In this document: positions 10,270-19,861 of the stretch, in pieces
How the letters are laid out: every line of letters begins with the position of its first letter
How positions within the stretch are numbered: the first letter of the stretch is position 1
Assembly (NCBI RefSeq): GCF_002838065.1
Contig: NZ_PIZU01000011.1
Coordinates: 42,961-106,960 of the forward strand
Reading direction: 5' to 3'
Source: Mycobacterium hubeiense
GTDB lineage: Bacteria; Actinomycetota; Actinomycetes; Mycobacteriales; Mycobacteriaceae
DNA length: 64,000 nt
Notes under the pieces: model-generated
Database searches by the model: none
What the model saw: the letters and a program-made list of their open reading frames with translations, nothing else
Told to the model about the DNA's origin: nothing
Program-made: the position numbers and the translations under genes

Positions 10270-10548
10270 GTGCCAGATCGCCGTCTCTCGGTTAACCCGG
10301 AAGGGCTGCTCGCGGCGTCCGCGACGCTGAGCGAACATGCGGGCCGACTTGGTGAAACCAGCGGCGCATCTGGTGGCAGTAAACCATCTGGCGCGGGCGC
10401 GGCCGCGCTTGTCGCGTCGGTTTCCTCATTCATGGAGGCCTACAGCGCACGTTTGTTACACCACGGGCAGTCCGCGCAGACGGCGGCCGATAGCTACATC
10501 ACAACCGACGGCGAGGCAGCGGGTGGCATCTCGGCGGTGTCGTTGTGA
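10270..10548 (+). CDS. Small EspC-like (ESX secretion-associated) protein
   Basis: This 92-aa helical protein resembles the EspC family of type VII secretion-associated proteins (about 100 aa). It begins SVNPEGLLAASATLSEHAGRL, followed by a Gly/Ser-rich turn (GASGGSKPSGAG) and a second helix (VASVSSFMEAYSARLL). There are no transmembrane segments. A GTG start at 10270 is preceded by a G-rich stretch; earlier in-frame codons look non-coding. Its TGA overlaps the GTG of the next gene (GTGA, 10545-10548), so the pair is translationally coupled. The usual role would be a partner or co-secreted helical hairpin; that is inference. Confidence 0.68.
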   Translation: MPDRRLSVNPEGLLAASATLSEHAGRLGETSGASGGSKPSGAGAAALVASVSSFMEAYSARLLHHGQSAQTAADSYITTDGEAAGGISAVSL

Positions 10549-12032
10549 GCTCGATACCTGCTGGGCTTGTCTCAGCGCCGGCGCCGGCGACGTCAGGCCC
10601 GGGTGTTCCCTCTCGGTCGCAGATCGACGGCTGGATTTCTGATATCGACCATCTGTCGAGTACCGCCTCGTGGTTGCGATCGCAGGCCGAGAAGGCTGAG
10701 GCGGCCGCCGACGCCCACGCGCAGCAGTTGTCTGCACCTGGCGGCACCGAATGGGAGGGTGAAGCCGCCGATACAGCCCAGGAACGTGCCTACGGTGACC
10801 GCGGCGTGGTGTACCGGGCCGCCGACCACAAGCGCGAGATGGCCAAGGTCGCCGATCTCGGTGCGCAAAACCTCTTCCAATTACGTAATCGCGCTCTCGA
10901 AGCGATCAGCCAGGCCGAAGACGACGAGTTCGAGGTGGGCGAAGACCTCACGGTCACCGACAAACACAGCTACACCACGCGTGAGCTGAACCTCTGCTTG
11001 GCGCGGGAAGCCATCGCCAAGGAGCACCAGGACGCCATCATGACCTGGGCCAAAGCGCTTGCGGCAGAAGACGCCCAAGTCGGCGCGAAGCTCTCAGCTG
11101 GTGCCATCGCATTAGACGCCATGCTTCCGCAACATTGGAACAACGCTGGTACCGACAAGACGGGCGAACCCCACATACAGGCCGTCGACAATCAGATCGA
11201 ACGCGATGAAGACGGTGCCGAATCATCGGATCCGCAGACCGACTCGGATCCAGCTGGCCCGTTGCCGAGCGAGTCAGAGGGGTTCGTCATCGGCCCACCG
11301 ACCAAACCGAAGCTGGAGTGGGATGAAGACTTTGAGTACGGATCTCAAAGTCCCACATTGAAGGACTGGCGTGACCGCGCCGAGTGGCAAGCAAAGTTGG
11401 CCGGCGGGCGGCTACTACGACCTGATCTAGATGACGCCACCGCGATGTACGAGCACTACTGGGACAACGATGGCAAGCCGATCGTGTTCGACTACGAGGA
11501 GGCGTACCGCGAGGACACTGGTGTGCGCGCGAACGTGAACGCCGAAATCGCGCGTGCACAACGCGCTGCCGAGGACCTTGTTCGCGCGGGCAACACGTCG
11601 TTTTCGATGACCGGCAACGCGTCGGCGACGAAGGAATATCCCGTTACCGAGAACTGGCAGAAGGCCATCGGCGGATATCAGCAATGGAGTAGTGCGGATG
11701 TCCGAGTCGACGGCAACAAGGTCACCATGGAAGTCACCGTGCACGCCGAGGACCACTACAACTTCAACCGCGGCGAGACGGACATCGGGACGGGAACACC
11801 GGACGAGGTCAATGGTCGGTTCGCAGAAGTTGGGTGGGCCAAGCCTTTCGATTCGTCTGGCTCGGTGACTCGGACAATCACGTGGGAACTGGGCAGCGCT
11901 CCGTCCGGCGAAGCCGGAGGGCCTCAGTTCAACCCTGGACGGGAGGATCGTGTAGATGGCAGAGGCAGCGCGGGCTCATTCCCAGACTGGCCGTCAAACA
12001 ACCGTGGGACGGGACGAGTCGGCCTGCCGTGA
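10545..12032 (+). CDS. Putative type VII secreted effector, 495 aa, unknown C-terminal domain
   Basis: I do not recognise a named gene. Residues about 22-130 are helical with a W-E-G turn (PGGTEWEGEAADTAQERA), like WXG100 or LXG-type N-domains. A further helical part to about 205 is followed by an acidic, proline-containing linker (about 210-255). The C-terminal roughly 200 residues are a separate globular region with KPIVFDYEEAYREDTGVRAN and the motif DHYNFNRGETDIGTGTPDEV followed by NGRFAEVG, near residues 400-435. There is no signal peptide. The operon with an EspC-like gene and a lipoprotein suggests secretion by an ESX system and possibly a toxin or surface role. Confidence 0.6.
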   Translation: MSSIPAGLVSAPAPATSGPGVPSRSQIDGWISDIDHLSSTASWLRSQAEKAEAAADAHAQQLSAPGGTEWEGEAADTAQERAYGDRGVVYRAADHKREMAKVADLGAQNLFQLRNRALEAISQAEDDEFEVGEDLTVTDKHSYTTRELNLCLAREAIAKEHQDAIMTWAKALAAEDAQVGAKLSAGAIALDAMLPQHWNNAGTDKTGEPHIQAVDNQIERDEDGAESSDPQTDSDPAGPLPSESEGFVIGPPTKPKLEWDEDFEYGSQSPTLKDWRDRAEWQAKLAGGRLLRPDLDDATAMYEHYWDNDGKPIVFDYEEAYREDTGVRANVNAEIARAQRAAEDLVRAGNTSFSMTGNASATKEYPVTENWQKAIGGYQQWSSADVRVDGNKVTMEVTVHAEDHYNFNRGETDIGTGTPDEVNGRFAEVGWAKPFDSSGSVTRTITWELGSAPSGEAGGPQFNPGREDRVDGRGSAGSFPDWPSNNRGTGRVGLP

Positions 12033-12522
12033 TCGCAAATGGCTTCCGGGCATCGTAGCTGTGCTGGTCATGCTGTTGGCGGCCGCTTGTAATGGTCAGC
12101 CAGTAGCCGAACGCGACGGAGAACAGACTGTGCAAACATCGGCGCAGAAGCGTGACGCGAACCCTGTACGCCACGACCTCGAGCCGCTGACCAAGCGCTT
12201 CCCTGCATTGGGCAGCCCCGTTTCGGCGTCATGGGTGAGCGGCAATATGGGCGATCCCGATGTGCCAGGCCCGTCGTTGTACTGGATCGACGCCATCGTG
12301 GAGCTCACACCAGAGACCGCGCGTCAGCTTGCCGAGAAGTTTTCACCTGCACCCACATCCGTCCAACCCGATGTCTGGACAACTCTTGCGGACGCGCTGC
12401 CCCAGGGCCAGTTTCGGGCTAGCGACGCCTTGGATATGGCGTTCACCTCAAACCAGGTGAAGGCAAAGGTGTTCCTCGCCGAGAACGCACCCATCGTCGT
12501 CATTACCGCGATGGGTGAATAA
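11956..12522 (+). CDS. Putative lipoprotein, third gene of the type VII-like operon
   Basis: The product has a hydrophobic stretch (LPGIVAVLVMLLAAACNG) ending in a lipobox-like AAAC, so it is probably exported and lipid-anchored at that cysteine. The mature part of about 140 residues contains a structured segment (VSASWVSGNMGDPDVPGPSL, then YWIDAIVELTPETARQLAEK) and ends in AKVFLAENAPIVVITAMGE. From the ATG at 11956 it overlaps the preceding gene by 77 bases; a GTG at 12004 gives a shorter, more normal signal peptide. No family is recognised. Being last in an effector-like operon, it may be a partner or immunity protein. Confidence 0.65.
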   Translation: MAEAARAHSQTGRQTTVGRDESACRDRKWLPGIVAVLVMLLAAACNGQPVAERDGEQTVQTSAQKRDANPVRHDLEPLTKRFPALGSPVSASWVSGNMGDPDVPGPSLYWIDAIVELTPETARQLAEKFSPAPTSVQPDVWTTLADALPQGQFRASDALDMAFTSNQVKAKVFLAENAPIVVITAMGE

Positions 12523-12872
12523 CTACCAAGCGGTTTCTCTCACCCGCTTTTCCAGTTTCAGTCACCTACTGATTTCATTGCCGACACGGGCTCGCTTGGC
12601 GATATCAGGCGCTGTGTGACCGAATGGCTACCTCTGCCGCAGCCGGTGATTGTGGACGGAGGTGTTGTTGCGCAATTTAGCTTTTGCCGCGATCCACGCC
12701 GGGCCCGAGGCGATCAGGAAACTGACAAGAGGTCCCGCCACCATGTGCGGCAAATCGGAGATGATGCTCATGAGCCGAGTATCGGGTGTGGGTCTGACAC
12801 AGCAGGGCGAGCGACAGTAACCAACCGCCCTAACGCGTCAGCTGTCGGACTGGTGCCCAAAACGCCCCAAAG
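12523..12872. other. 350-bp spacer between the lipoprotein and coaD
   Basis: The only candidate gene I see here is the 47-codon minus-strand frame at 12628-12771. I find no tRNA and no clear hairpin. A plus-strand open frame crossing the right part reads antisense to coaD and is not convincing. Confidence 0.5.
12628..12771 (-). CDS. Possible 47-aa membrane peptide
   Basis: An ATG at 12771 opens a 47-codon frame. It begins MSIISDLPHMVAGPLVSFLI, continues ASGPAWIAAKAKLRNN, and ends in a basic His/Arg-rich tail (NHRLRQR). The central hydrophobic segment followed by positive charges looks like a small inner-membrane peptide. No strong ribosome site is visible, and the family is unknown. It lies in an otherwise empty spacer on the coaD strand. 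Confidence 0.35.
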   Translation of the reverse strand: MSIISDLPHMVAGPLVSFLIASGPAWIAAKAKLRNNTSVHNHRLRQR

Positions 12873-13352
12873 CTACCCGCCGCGCAGCTTTTCCTGCAGC
12901 CGCCGGTTCACCGGCTCGGGCAAAAGTTCGGAGACGTCGCCGCCCAGTGACGCCACTTCTTTCGCCAGCGACGACGACACGAACGAATAGGTCGGCCTGG
13001 TGGCGACGAAGAACGTGTCGACGCCGGCGATGTGCTTGTTCATCTGCGCCATCTGCAGCTCGTACTCGAAGTCGGTGCCGGTGCGCAGCCCCTTGACGAT
13101 CGCCGTCAGCCCGCGCGACTTCACAAAGTCGACCACCAGACCCTCGCCCGACTCGACCCGCAGATTCGGCAGGTGCGTCGTCGACTCCTCGATCATCGCG
13201 ATGCGTTCCTCGAGGCTGAACATCCCCTTCTTGTTGGGATTGATCAGGATCGCGACGACGACCTCATCGAATTGCGCCGACGCACGCTCGAAAACGTCGA
13301 TGTGGCCGAGGGTCACCGGATCGAAGGATCCTGGGCATACCGCGCCGCTCAT
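12873..13352 (-). CDS. coaD: Phosphopantetheine adenylyltransferase
   Basis: CoaD transfers AMP from ATP to 4'-phosphopantetheine, the penultimate step of coenzyme A synthesis. The 159-aa protein is of normal length and begins [20 protein letters not shown], with the nucleotide-binding pattern [10 protein letters not shown] at residues 8-17. The conserved [18 protein letters not shown] and SSSLAKEV motifs are present. It lies 25 bases downstream of rsmD on the minus strand, the common rsmD-coaD pairing. Confidence 0.96.
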   Translation of the reverse strand: MSGAVCPGSFDPVTLGHIDVFERASAQFDEVVVAILINPNKKGMFSLEERIAMIEESTTHLPNLRVESGEGLVVDFVKSRGLTAIVKGLRTGTDFEYELQMAQMNKHIAGVDTFFVATRPTYSFVSSSLAKEVASLGGDVSELLPEPVNRRLQEKLRGG

Positions 13353-13377
13353 GGGTGACGACGCTAGCAGGGCGGCT

Positions 13378-13929
13378 TCACGCCTGCGCCATCTCGATGC
13401 GGGTATCGCCGTAACGGCGCGGCGGCCACTCCGTCCAGCCGTCCGGCCATTTCAACGGTTCAGCTGTGCCCGGCCGCTCGATGACCACCACCGTGCCCGC
13501 CGTCGTCCAACCATGACTGGCCAACGCCGCGACTACCGCCTCGATTTCGCCCGAACCGATGTCGTACGGCGGGTCGGCCAACACCAAATCCACCGGCCGA
13601 TCTGGCCCTGCCGCCAGCACCTTCGCGACGGGCCCGCGGCGCACCGTCGCGCCGGAAACATCGAGCGCACCGATGTTCTGCGAAATCACGCCCGCCGCCC
13701 GCTGATCCGATTCGACGAACACCACCGAGGCCGCTCCACGGGAAAGAGCTTCCAGCCCAAGAGCTCCCGAACCGGCATAGAGATCGAGTACAGCCAAGCC
13801 GGAGAAATCCAGGCGGGCCGTCAACACGTTGAACAGCGATTCGCGCACCCGATCGGTGGTCGGCCGGGTCCCGGTGCGCGGCACCGCAATCCGGCGTCCG
13901 CCGAACTTCCCGGCGACGATGCGGGTCAG
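13378..13929 (-). CDS. rsmD: 16S rRNA guanine-N2 methyltransferase RsmD, probable CTG start
   Basis: RsmD methylates G966 of 16S rRNA. The SAM-binding motif [18 protein letters not shown] and the catalytic ADPPYD are visible. The first canonical start is a GTG at 13884, but the conserved N-terminal segment [16 protein letters not shown] is encoded upstream of it. In-frame ATG, GTG and TTG are absent there, and a CTG at 13929 overlaps the pyc TGA as CTGA, mirroring the usual ATGA coupling. I therefore place the start at CTG 13929 (183 aa, near family length). The GTG start would lose the first 15 residues. Confidence 0.82.
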   Translation of the reverse strand: MTRIVAGKFGGRRIAVPRTGTRPTTDRVRESLFNVLTARLDFSGLAVLDLYAGSGALGLEALSRGAASVVFVESDQRAAGVISQNIGALDVSGATVRRGPVAKVLAAGPDRPVDLVLADPPYDIGSGEIEAVVAALASHGWTTAGTVVVIERPGTAEPLKWPDGWTEWPPRRYGDTRIEMAQA

Positions 13930-16900
13930 CTGACCACCACCAGCAAGTCGCCGCCTTCGACCTGCGCGGTGGCCGAGACGGCGACGCGTTGCACCTTGCC
14001 CGCCTTCGGCGCGGTGATGGCGGCCTCCATCTTCATCGCCTCGATGGTGGCGATGGTTTGTCCCGCACTCACCTCGTCACCGACAGCGACGCCCACGGTG
14101 ACGACGCCCGCGAACGGCGCCGCGACGTGATCGGGGTTGGCGCGGTCGGCCTTTTCGGCGGCGGGCACTTCACTGGCGATGCTGCGATCGCGCACCAGCA
14201 CCGGCCGCAGTTGGCCGTTGAAGATGCACATCACCGTGCGCATACCGCGCTCGTCGGGATCGGAAATCGCTTCCAGCCCGATCAACAGCTCGACACCGCG
14301 CTCGAGCTTTACCTTGTGCTCTTCGCCGTGGCGCAGGCCGTAGAAGAACTGGTTCGCCGACAGGCTCGACGTATCGCCGTACAGCTCGCGGTGCGCCTCG
14401 AATTCCTTTGTGGGGCCGGGGAACAGCAGGCGGTTCAACGCGGCCTGCCGCTTCGGCCCCGGCTGTGCGAGAACCTCTTCGTCTTCGGGGGTCAGCTCTT
14501 GCTGCGGTCTGGCCGGTGGACGGCCCGCAAGCGCCTTGGAGCGCAACGGTTCCGGCCAGCCGCCGGGCGGATCACCCAGCTCACCCCGCAAGAAACCGAT
14601 CACCGAGTCGGGAATGTCGAAACGCGACGGGTCGGCGGCGAATTCGTCGGCGGTGATCCCCGCACCCACCAGCGCCAGCGCCAGATCGCCCACCACCTTC
14701 GATGACGGTGTCACCTTGACCAGCCGGCCCAGGATCCGGTCAGCGGCGGCGTAGTTGTCCTCGATCGCTTCGAAGCGGTCGCCCAGGCCCAATGCGATCG
14801 CCTGCTGGCGCAGGTTCGACAGCTGGCCGCCAGGGATCTCGTGATGGTAGACCCGGCCCGTCGGTGCGGGCAGCCCAGACTCGAAGGGCGCGTAGACCTT
14901 TCGCAGCGCCTCCCAGTACGGCTCGAGATCGGTCACCGCCGAAAGCGACAACCCCGTGTCGTATTCGGTGTGCGCGGCCGCCGCCACAATCGACGAGAGC
15001 GCAGGCTGGCTGGTGGTGCCGGCCAGCGGCGCGGCGGCCCCGTCGACGGCGTTGGCCCCGGCCTGCCACGCCGCCATCAGGGTGGCCAGCTGCCCGCCCG
15101 GGGTGTCATGGGTGTGCACGTGTACCGGAAGGTCGAATCGGCTGCGCAGCGCGCTGATCAACGCCGTTGCGGCTTGGGGCCGCAGCAGCCCGGCCATGTC
15201 CTTGATCGCCAGGATGTGCGCGCCGGCGTCGACGATCTGCTCGGCCAGCTTGAGGTAATAGTCCAGGGTGTAGAGCTTTTCGCCGGGATCGGACAGATCG
15301 CCGGTGTAGCTCATCGCGACTTCGGCTATCGCCGTTCCGGTTTCGCGTACGGCGTCGATCGCGGGCCGCATCGACTCGACGTTGTTGAGTGCGTCGAAAA
15401 TGCGGTAGATGTCGATGCCGGTGGCCGTCGCCTCCTCGATGAACGCCTTGGTGACGGTCTCCGGATACGGGGTGTAGCCGACGGTGTTGCGGCCGCGCAG
15501 GAGCATCTGGAGGCAGATGTTGGGCACCGCCTCACGGATAGCGGCCAACCGCTCCCACGGGTCTTCCTTCAAAAACCGCAGCGCCACATCGTAAGTCGCG
15601 CCGCCCCAGCACTCGATGGACAGCAGTTGCGGTGTCATCCGCGCGATGTAGGGCGCCACCATCAACAGCCCGTTGGTGCGCACGCGGGTGGCCAGCAGCG
15701 ACTGGTGCGCGTCGCGGAACGTCGTCTCGGTGACACCGACGGACTTCGTCTCGCGCAGCCACCGCGCGAACGCCTCCGGCCCGATCTCGGTGAGCAGGTG
15801 CTTGCTGCCCCGCGGCGGCACCGCTTCCAGATCGATCTTCGGCAGTTTGTCGTGCGGATACACCGTCGACGGACGCGGTCCGTGCGGCTGGTTGACCGTG
15901 ACGTCGGCGAGGTAGTTGAGGATCTTGGTGCCACGGTCGGCCGGCGTCCGGGCGGTCAGCAGGTACGGGCGGTCGTCGATGAACGAGGTATTGATCCGGC
16001 CTGCCCGGAAGTCCGAGTCGGTCACCACGGCGAGCAGGAACGGGATATTCGTCGACACGCCACGGACCCGGAACTCGGCCAGCGCACGACGCGAACGTGC
16101 GACCGCGGCGTTGAAATCCCGTCCGCGGCAGGTCAATTTCACCAGCATCGAGTCGAAGTGCGCGCCGATCTCGGCGCCCAGATGTGCTGCGCCGTCGAGG
16201 CGGATGCCCGCGCCGCCCGGTGAGCGGTAGCCGGTGATGCGGCCGGTGTCGGGCCGGAACCCGTTGGCGGGGTCCTCGGTGGTGATCCGGCACTGCATCG
16301 CCGCACCGCGGATCTGCAGCGAATCCTGGCTTAGGCCAAGGTCTTCGAGCGTCTCCCCGTCGGCGATGCGCATCTGGCTGGCCACCAGGTCGACGTCGGT
16401 GATCTCTTCGGTGACGGTGTGCTCGACCTGGATGCGCGGGTTCATCTCGATGAACACGTAGTTGCCGCGCTCGTCGAGCAGGAATTCCACGGTGCCCGCG
16501 TAGCTGTAGTTGATCTGGCGGGCGAACGCCACCGCGTCGGCGCAGATCCGTTCGCGCAGTTGCGGATCCAGGTTCGGCGCGGGCGCCAGTTCGATGACCT
16601 TCTGGTGGCGGCGCTGCACGCTGCAGTCACGCTCGAACAGGTGCATGACGTTGCCGTGGGTGTCGGCCAGGATCTGCACCTCGATGTGGCGTGGGTTCAC
16701 CACCGCCTGCTCGAGGTAGACGGTCGGGTCGCCGAACGCCGACTCGGCCTCGCGCGACGCGGCTTCGATCGCCTCCTGCAGCGCGTCCATGCTTGCGACG
16801 CGGCGCATGCCGCGTCCCCCACCGCCGGACACCGCTTTGACGAACAACGGGAACTGCATCGTCTCGGCGGCGGCCATCAGTTCGTCGACCGAGGACGACG

Positions 16901-17309
16901 GCGCCGAGGAGTTGAGCACCGGCAGTCCGGCCTCCCGCGCCGCCGCGATGGCCCGCGACTTGTTGCCTGCCAGCTCCAGGATCTCCGCTCCCGGTCCGAC
17001 GAAGGTGATGCCGGCGGCCGCGCAGGCCGCGGCGAGTTCGGGGTTTTCCGACAGGAAGCCGTAGCCGGGATAGATGGCGTCGGCCCCGGACCGCCGCGCG
17101 GTCGCGACGATCTGGTCGACCGACAGATATGCGCGGACCGGATGGCCCTTCTCCCCGATCTGATACGACTCGTCGGCCTTGAGCCGGTGCAGCGAATTGC
17201 GGTCCTCGTACGGGTACACCGCGACGGTGGCGATGCCCATTTCGTAGGCAGCGCGGAACGCGCGGATCGCGATTTCCCCGCGGTTGGCTACCAGGACTTT
17301 AGAGATCAC
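13926..17309 (-). CDS. pyc: Pyruvate carboxylase
   Basis: This biotin enzyme carboxylates pyruvate to oxaloacetate. The 1127-aa chain shows all domains in order. Biotin carboxylase covers about 1-450 ([34 protein letters not shown]). Carboxyltransferase covers about 525-800 ([36 protein letters not shown]). The allosteric/linker region follows, and the C-terminal biotinyl domain has [10 protein letters not shown] with the biotinylated lysine. The start is GTG at 17309. It is the anaplerotic enzyme for growth on sugars and lactate and overlaps rsmD at its stop. Confidence 0.97.
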   Translation of the reverse strand: MISKVLVANRGEIAIRAFRAAYEMGIATVAVYPYEDRNSLHRLKADESYQIGEKGHPVRAYLSVDQIVATARRSGADAIYPGYGFLSENPELAAACAAAGITFVGPGAEILELAGNKSRAIAAAREAGLPVLNSSAPSSSVDELMAAAETMQFPLFVKAVSGGGGRGMRRVASMDALQEAIEAASREAESAFGDPTVYLEQAVVNPRHIEVQILADTHGNVMHLFERDCSVQRRHQKVIELAPAPNLDPQLRERICADAVAFARQINYSYAGTVEFLLDERGNYVFIEMNPRIQVEHTVTEEITDVDLVASQMRIADGETLEDLGLSQDSLQIRGAAMQCRITTEDPANGFRPDTGRITGYRSPGGAGIRLDGAAHLGAEIGAHFDSMLVKLTCRGRDFNAAVARSRRALAEFRVRGVSTNIPFLLAVVTDSDFRAGRINTSFIDDRPYLLTARTPADRGTKILNYLADVTVNQPHGPRPSTVYPHDKLPKIDLEAVPPRGSKHLLTEIGPEAFARWLRETKSVGVTETTFRDAHQSLLATRVRTNGLLMVAPYIARMTPQLLSIECWGGATYDVALRFLKEDPWERLAAIREAVPNICLQMLLRGRNTVGYTPYPETVTKAFIEEATATGIDIYRIFDALNNVESMRPAIDAVRETGTAIAEVAMSYTGDLSDPGEKLYTLDYYLKLAEQIVDAGAHILAIKDMAGLLRPQAATALISALRSRFDLPVHVHTHDTPGGQLATLMAAWQAGANAVDGAAAPLAGTTSQPALSSIVAAAAHTEYDTGLSLSAVTDLEPYWEALRKVYAPFESGLPAPTGRVYHHEIPGGQLSNLRQQAIALGLGDRFEAIEDNYAAADRILGRLVKVTPSSKVVGDLALALVGAGITADEFAADPSRFDIPDSVIGFLRGELGDPPGGWPEPLRSKALAGRPPARPQQELTPEDEEVLAQPGPKRQAALNRLLFPGPTKEFEAHRELYGDTSSLSANQFFYGLRHGEEHKVKLERGVELLIGLEAISDPDERGMRTVMCIFNGQLRPVLVRDRSIASEVPAAEKADRANPDHVAAPFAGVVTVGVAVGDEVSAGQTIATIEAMKMEAAITAPKAGKVQRVAVSATAQVEGGDLLVVVS

Positions 17310-17341
17310 GCGCTACCTTATCCCGCCGCTGGTGTGAGGGC

Positions 17342-17974
17342 CTAGAGAAGGGTCGACCAGTAGTCCCAGAACCGCGCCAGGATCAGCAGAATCAGCGCGG
17401 TGAACCACAGCGCCGTCAGCGACCACCGCCATTGGTAGGCGAACCGCGCCGCGGAATTCGTCGCCAATGGCTGCAACGCGATCGACGACACCACGACGAG
17501 CAGCGGAATCGTCACCGCCCACACCACCATGCAGTACGGGCACAACGCGTCGATGCGATAGAGGCTCTGGAAGATCAGCCAGTGCACGAATGCCGTGCCG
17601 AGAAGGGTGCCGACGGCCAGCCCGCCCCAGTACCACCGCGGCAGCGCGACCTTCGCAACAGCCAGCACACCGGTCACCACGACCAGCGTGAACGCGACGA
17701 TGCCGATCAGTGGGTTCGGGAAGCCGAACGCCTCGGCCTGCGGGGTCACCATCACCGAGCCGCATGACAGCACCGGGTTCAGGCTGCACGACGGCACGTA
17801 GTCGGGGTTCTCCAGCAGCCGCACCCGCTCCACGGTCAGGGTGAGCGATGCGGCCAGCCCGACAAGTCCCGCAATCAGCACAAAGATTGCGCTCGGAGTG
17901 CGCACCGTCGCGCCGGACGGCGGTGCAGCCGGGGTCTCGGCTGCTCCGGTCGTGCGCGGCGCGGCGACGGTCAT
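17342..17974 (-). CDS. Vitamin K epoxide reductase (VKOR) family membrane protein
   Basis: Bacterial VKOR reoxidises DsbA-type proteins and passes electrons to menaquinone. The 210-aa protein has four or five membrane helices and the catalytic cysteines: a loop pair in CSLNPVLSCGSVMV and the CPYC redox centre near residue 145. The adjacent gene (four bases away, same strand) encodes a membrane-anchored thioredoxin-fold protein with CPAC, its likely partner. Together they form the mycobacterial disulfide-forming pathway outside the membrane. Confidence 0.93.
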   Translation of the reverse strand: MTVAAPRTTGAAETPAAPPSGATVRTPSAIFVLIAGLVGLAASLTLTVERVRLLENPDYVPSCSLNPVLSCGSVMVTPQAEAFGFPNPLIGIVAFTLVVVTGVLAVAKVALPRWYWGGLAVGTLLGTAFVHWLIFQSLYRIDALCPYCMVVWAVTIPLLVVVSSIALQPLATNSAARFAYQWRWSLTALWFTALILLILARFWDYWSTLL

Positions 17975-17978
17975 GGCG

Positions 17979-18752
17979 TCATGGCCTCGCCGGTGCAGGC
18001 TCGGGTTGCGGCGTCACCGCTTGCAGCTCCGGAATGTCGCCGACGATCTCCTCGATCTTGGCCACCAGCGCGTCCGGCGTGGACGGGTCGTACTCCTCGC
18101 CGTTGATCTTCACCGTCGGGGTCGAGCGGACGCCGGTGGCGGCGGCCAAGCCCTCCACCATTTCGACGTAGCGGCCCTTGTTGATGCATTCCGGGACGCT
18201 GCCCGCAGCGCCGGCCTGGCGGGCCAGCTCGATGAGGCGGGCGTTGTCCGGGTAGACGCCGCTGCCCTCTTCGGGCTGGATGCCCTTGGTGAACAGCGCG
18301 GAGTGGAACCGCCGGAACGCGTCGATCGACTCATCGGCGACGCAGTACGCCGCGGCGCCCGCGCGCGACGAGTAGCCGTCGCCGACGCGGTCGAGAATGC
18401 CGACCATGTAGTAGTCGGCCGCGATGGCGCCGGTGTCGATGGCCTTGCTGATGGTGGGTCCGAACTGGCGCTCGAAGTTGCCGCACGCCGGGCACAGGAA
18501 GTCCTCGTAGAGCGACAGCACCACCTTGGGCTCGCTGGTGCCCTCCTTGGTGATCAACTTGCTCGACGTCACCCGGACGGACTTCGCGTCGCCGGAGGCC
18601 GGCTTGTCCTCGGCCGACATCACGATGTAGAGCACCAGTGCGACGGCGAACACCACGACGACAGCGGTCAGGCCGATCTGGATGAGCAGATTGCGCTTGC
18701 GATCGGCGGCCTTCAGGTCGTATTTGGCGTTCTTCTTCGGTTTCGTGGCCAC
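17979..18752 (-). CDS. Membrane-anchored DsbA-like thioredoxin-fold protein
   Basis: This likely oxidase introduces disulfides into exported proteins. The 257-aa protein starts VATKPKKNAKYDLKA at a GTG (18752); the frame is open far upstream but lacks similarity there. One membrane helix lies at about 24-46, followed by a thioredoxin/DsbA_4-type domain with EDFLCPACGNFERQFG (CPAC active site) and the cis-proline region VRSTPTVKINGEEYDP. An additional cysteine pair (AAYCVADES, PECINKG) is typical of the actinobacterial group. It precedes the VKOR gene by four bases. Confidence 0.92.
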   Translation of the reverse strand: MATKPKKNAKYDLKAADRKRNLLIQIGLTAVVVVFAVALVLYIVMSAEDKPASGDAKSVRVTSSKLITKEGTSEPKVVLSLYEDFLCPACGNFERQFGPTISKAIDTGAIAADYYMVGILDRVGDGYSSRAGAAAYCVADESIDAFRRFHSALFTKGIQPEEGSGVYPDNARLIELARQAGAAGSVPECINKGRYVEMVEGLAAATGVRSTPTVKINGEEYDPSTPDALVAKIEEIVGDIPELQAVTPQPEPAPARP

Positions 18753-18772
18753 GGGGTAAGCGTACCGGCCGG

Positions 18773-19861
18773 TCAGCGGCGGCTGAGATGCGCTCGCAGC
18801 GCCGAGATCATCTCCGCAGTCGCGTGGGCGCTGCCGCCGCCGAGGGAGAAGAAGCTCGCGAAGCCGTGGATCAACGAGCCGTACTGGCGGTGGTCGACGG
18901 GGACGCCCGCCGCACGCATCGCCTCGGCGTACTGGTGGCCCTCGTCGCGGAGCGGATCGAAGCCGGCGGTCAGCACCATCGCCGGCGGCAGCCCGGACAG
19001 GTCCTCGGCCAGCAGCGGCGCCACCACCGGATCGGTGGGCTCCACCGCGGCGCCGTCCGTGTAGTGGATCCTGGCCAGTTCCATATCCCGGTTGGTCAAG
19101 AAATAGCCCTCCGCGAACAACGTCTTGGACCGGGTGGCGCTGCACAGGTCGGTGACCGGATAGATGAGCAGTTGCAGCGTCGGCAACGGCACATCGTCGT
19201 TGCGCGACCGTTGCGACACCACCGCGGCGAGGTTGCCGCCCGCGCTGTCGCCGCCCACCGCGATGCGTGCCGGGTCGGCGCCGAGTTCCGCGGCGTGGTC
19301 GGCCGCCCATCGATACGCGGCGTAGGCGTCGTCGGCGGCGGCGGGCGCCTTGTGTTCGGGCGCCAACCGGTAGTCGACGGCCAACACGTTGAGCTGGCCG
19401 TCGCGGCAGATCAGCCGGCAGAGGCTGTCGTGGGAATCGAGGCCGCCCAGGACGAAGGCCCCGCCGTGGAAAAAGACCAGCAGCGGGGCGTCGCGTTCGG
19501 TCGCGCGGTAGTGACGGGCCGGGAGGTCGCCGGCCGGACCGGGCAGCGAGAGATCGGTCACGTCGACCGGCAGATCGACGGTCAACATCGCCACCGTCTT
19601 GTCCAGTTCTGCCCGAGAGACCGCCACATCGTCGCTGACGAACAGCCCGCGCATGCCCGCGGCCCGCTGCCCGGCGAGCATCAACTGCATCGTGGTGTCC
19701 AGCGTGTTGCCGTCGACCGTGATCGACCGCCCACCCAGCAGCAGCCGCTTGACGCGGTCGGGCGTACGGGGCAGCAGGTTCAGCGTCGCCTTCGTCGCGA
19801 CGTCGAGAACGGCGTCCTTGACGCGGCTCGTCCTGAGCGTCCCTGGCAGACTTTGGGTCAT
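18773..19861 (-). CDS. lipN: Alpha/beta hydrolase, hormone-sensitive lipase family (LipN-like)
   Basis: This is a lipase or esterase of the HSL family, 362 aa. Motifs are the oxyanion-hole FFHGGAFVLGG, the nucleophile GGDSAGGNLAA, the acid residue in AGFDPLRDEGHQYAEAM and the catalytic His in GSLIHGFASFF. The ATG at 19861 overlaps the ATG of the divergent aldo-keto reductase in CATG, so each promoter must lie within the other gene or both are leaderless. From memory it corresponds to Rv2970c (lipN). The substrate is likely a short-chain ester. Confidence 0.88.
   Translation of the reverse strand: MTQSLPGTLRTSRVKDAVLDVATKATLNLLPRTPDRVKRLLLGGRSITVDGNTLDTTMQLMLAGQRAAGMRGLFVSDDVAVSRAELDKTVAMLTVDLPVDVTDLSLPGPAGDLPARHYRATERDAPLLVFFHGGAFVLGGLDSHDSLCRLICRDGQLNVLAVDYRLAPEHKAPAAADDAYAAYRWAADHAAELGADPARIAVGGDSAGGNLAAVVSQRSRNDDVPLPTLQLLIYPVTDLCSATRSKTLFAEGYFLTNRDMELARIHYTDGAAVEPTDPVVAPLLAEDLSGLPPAMVLTAGFDPLRDEGHQYAEAMRAAGVPVDHRQYGSLIHGFASFFSLGGGSAHATAEMISALRAHLSRR

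Noticed and set aside
14841..16223. Long plus-strand frame opposite pyc
   Set aside because: Antisense of a certain pyruvate carboxylase; composition is dominated by Arg, Gly and Val with no family features.
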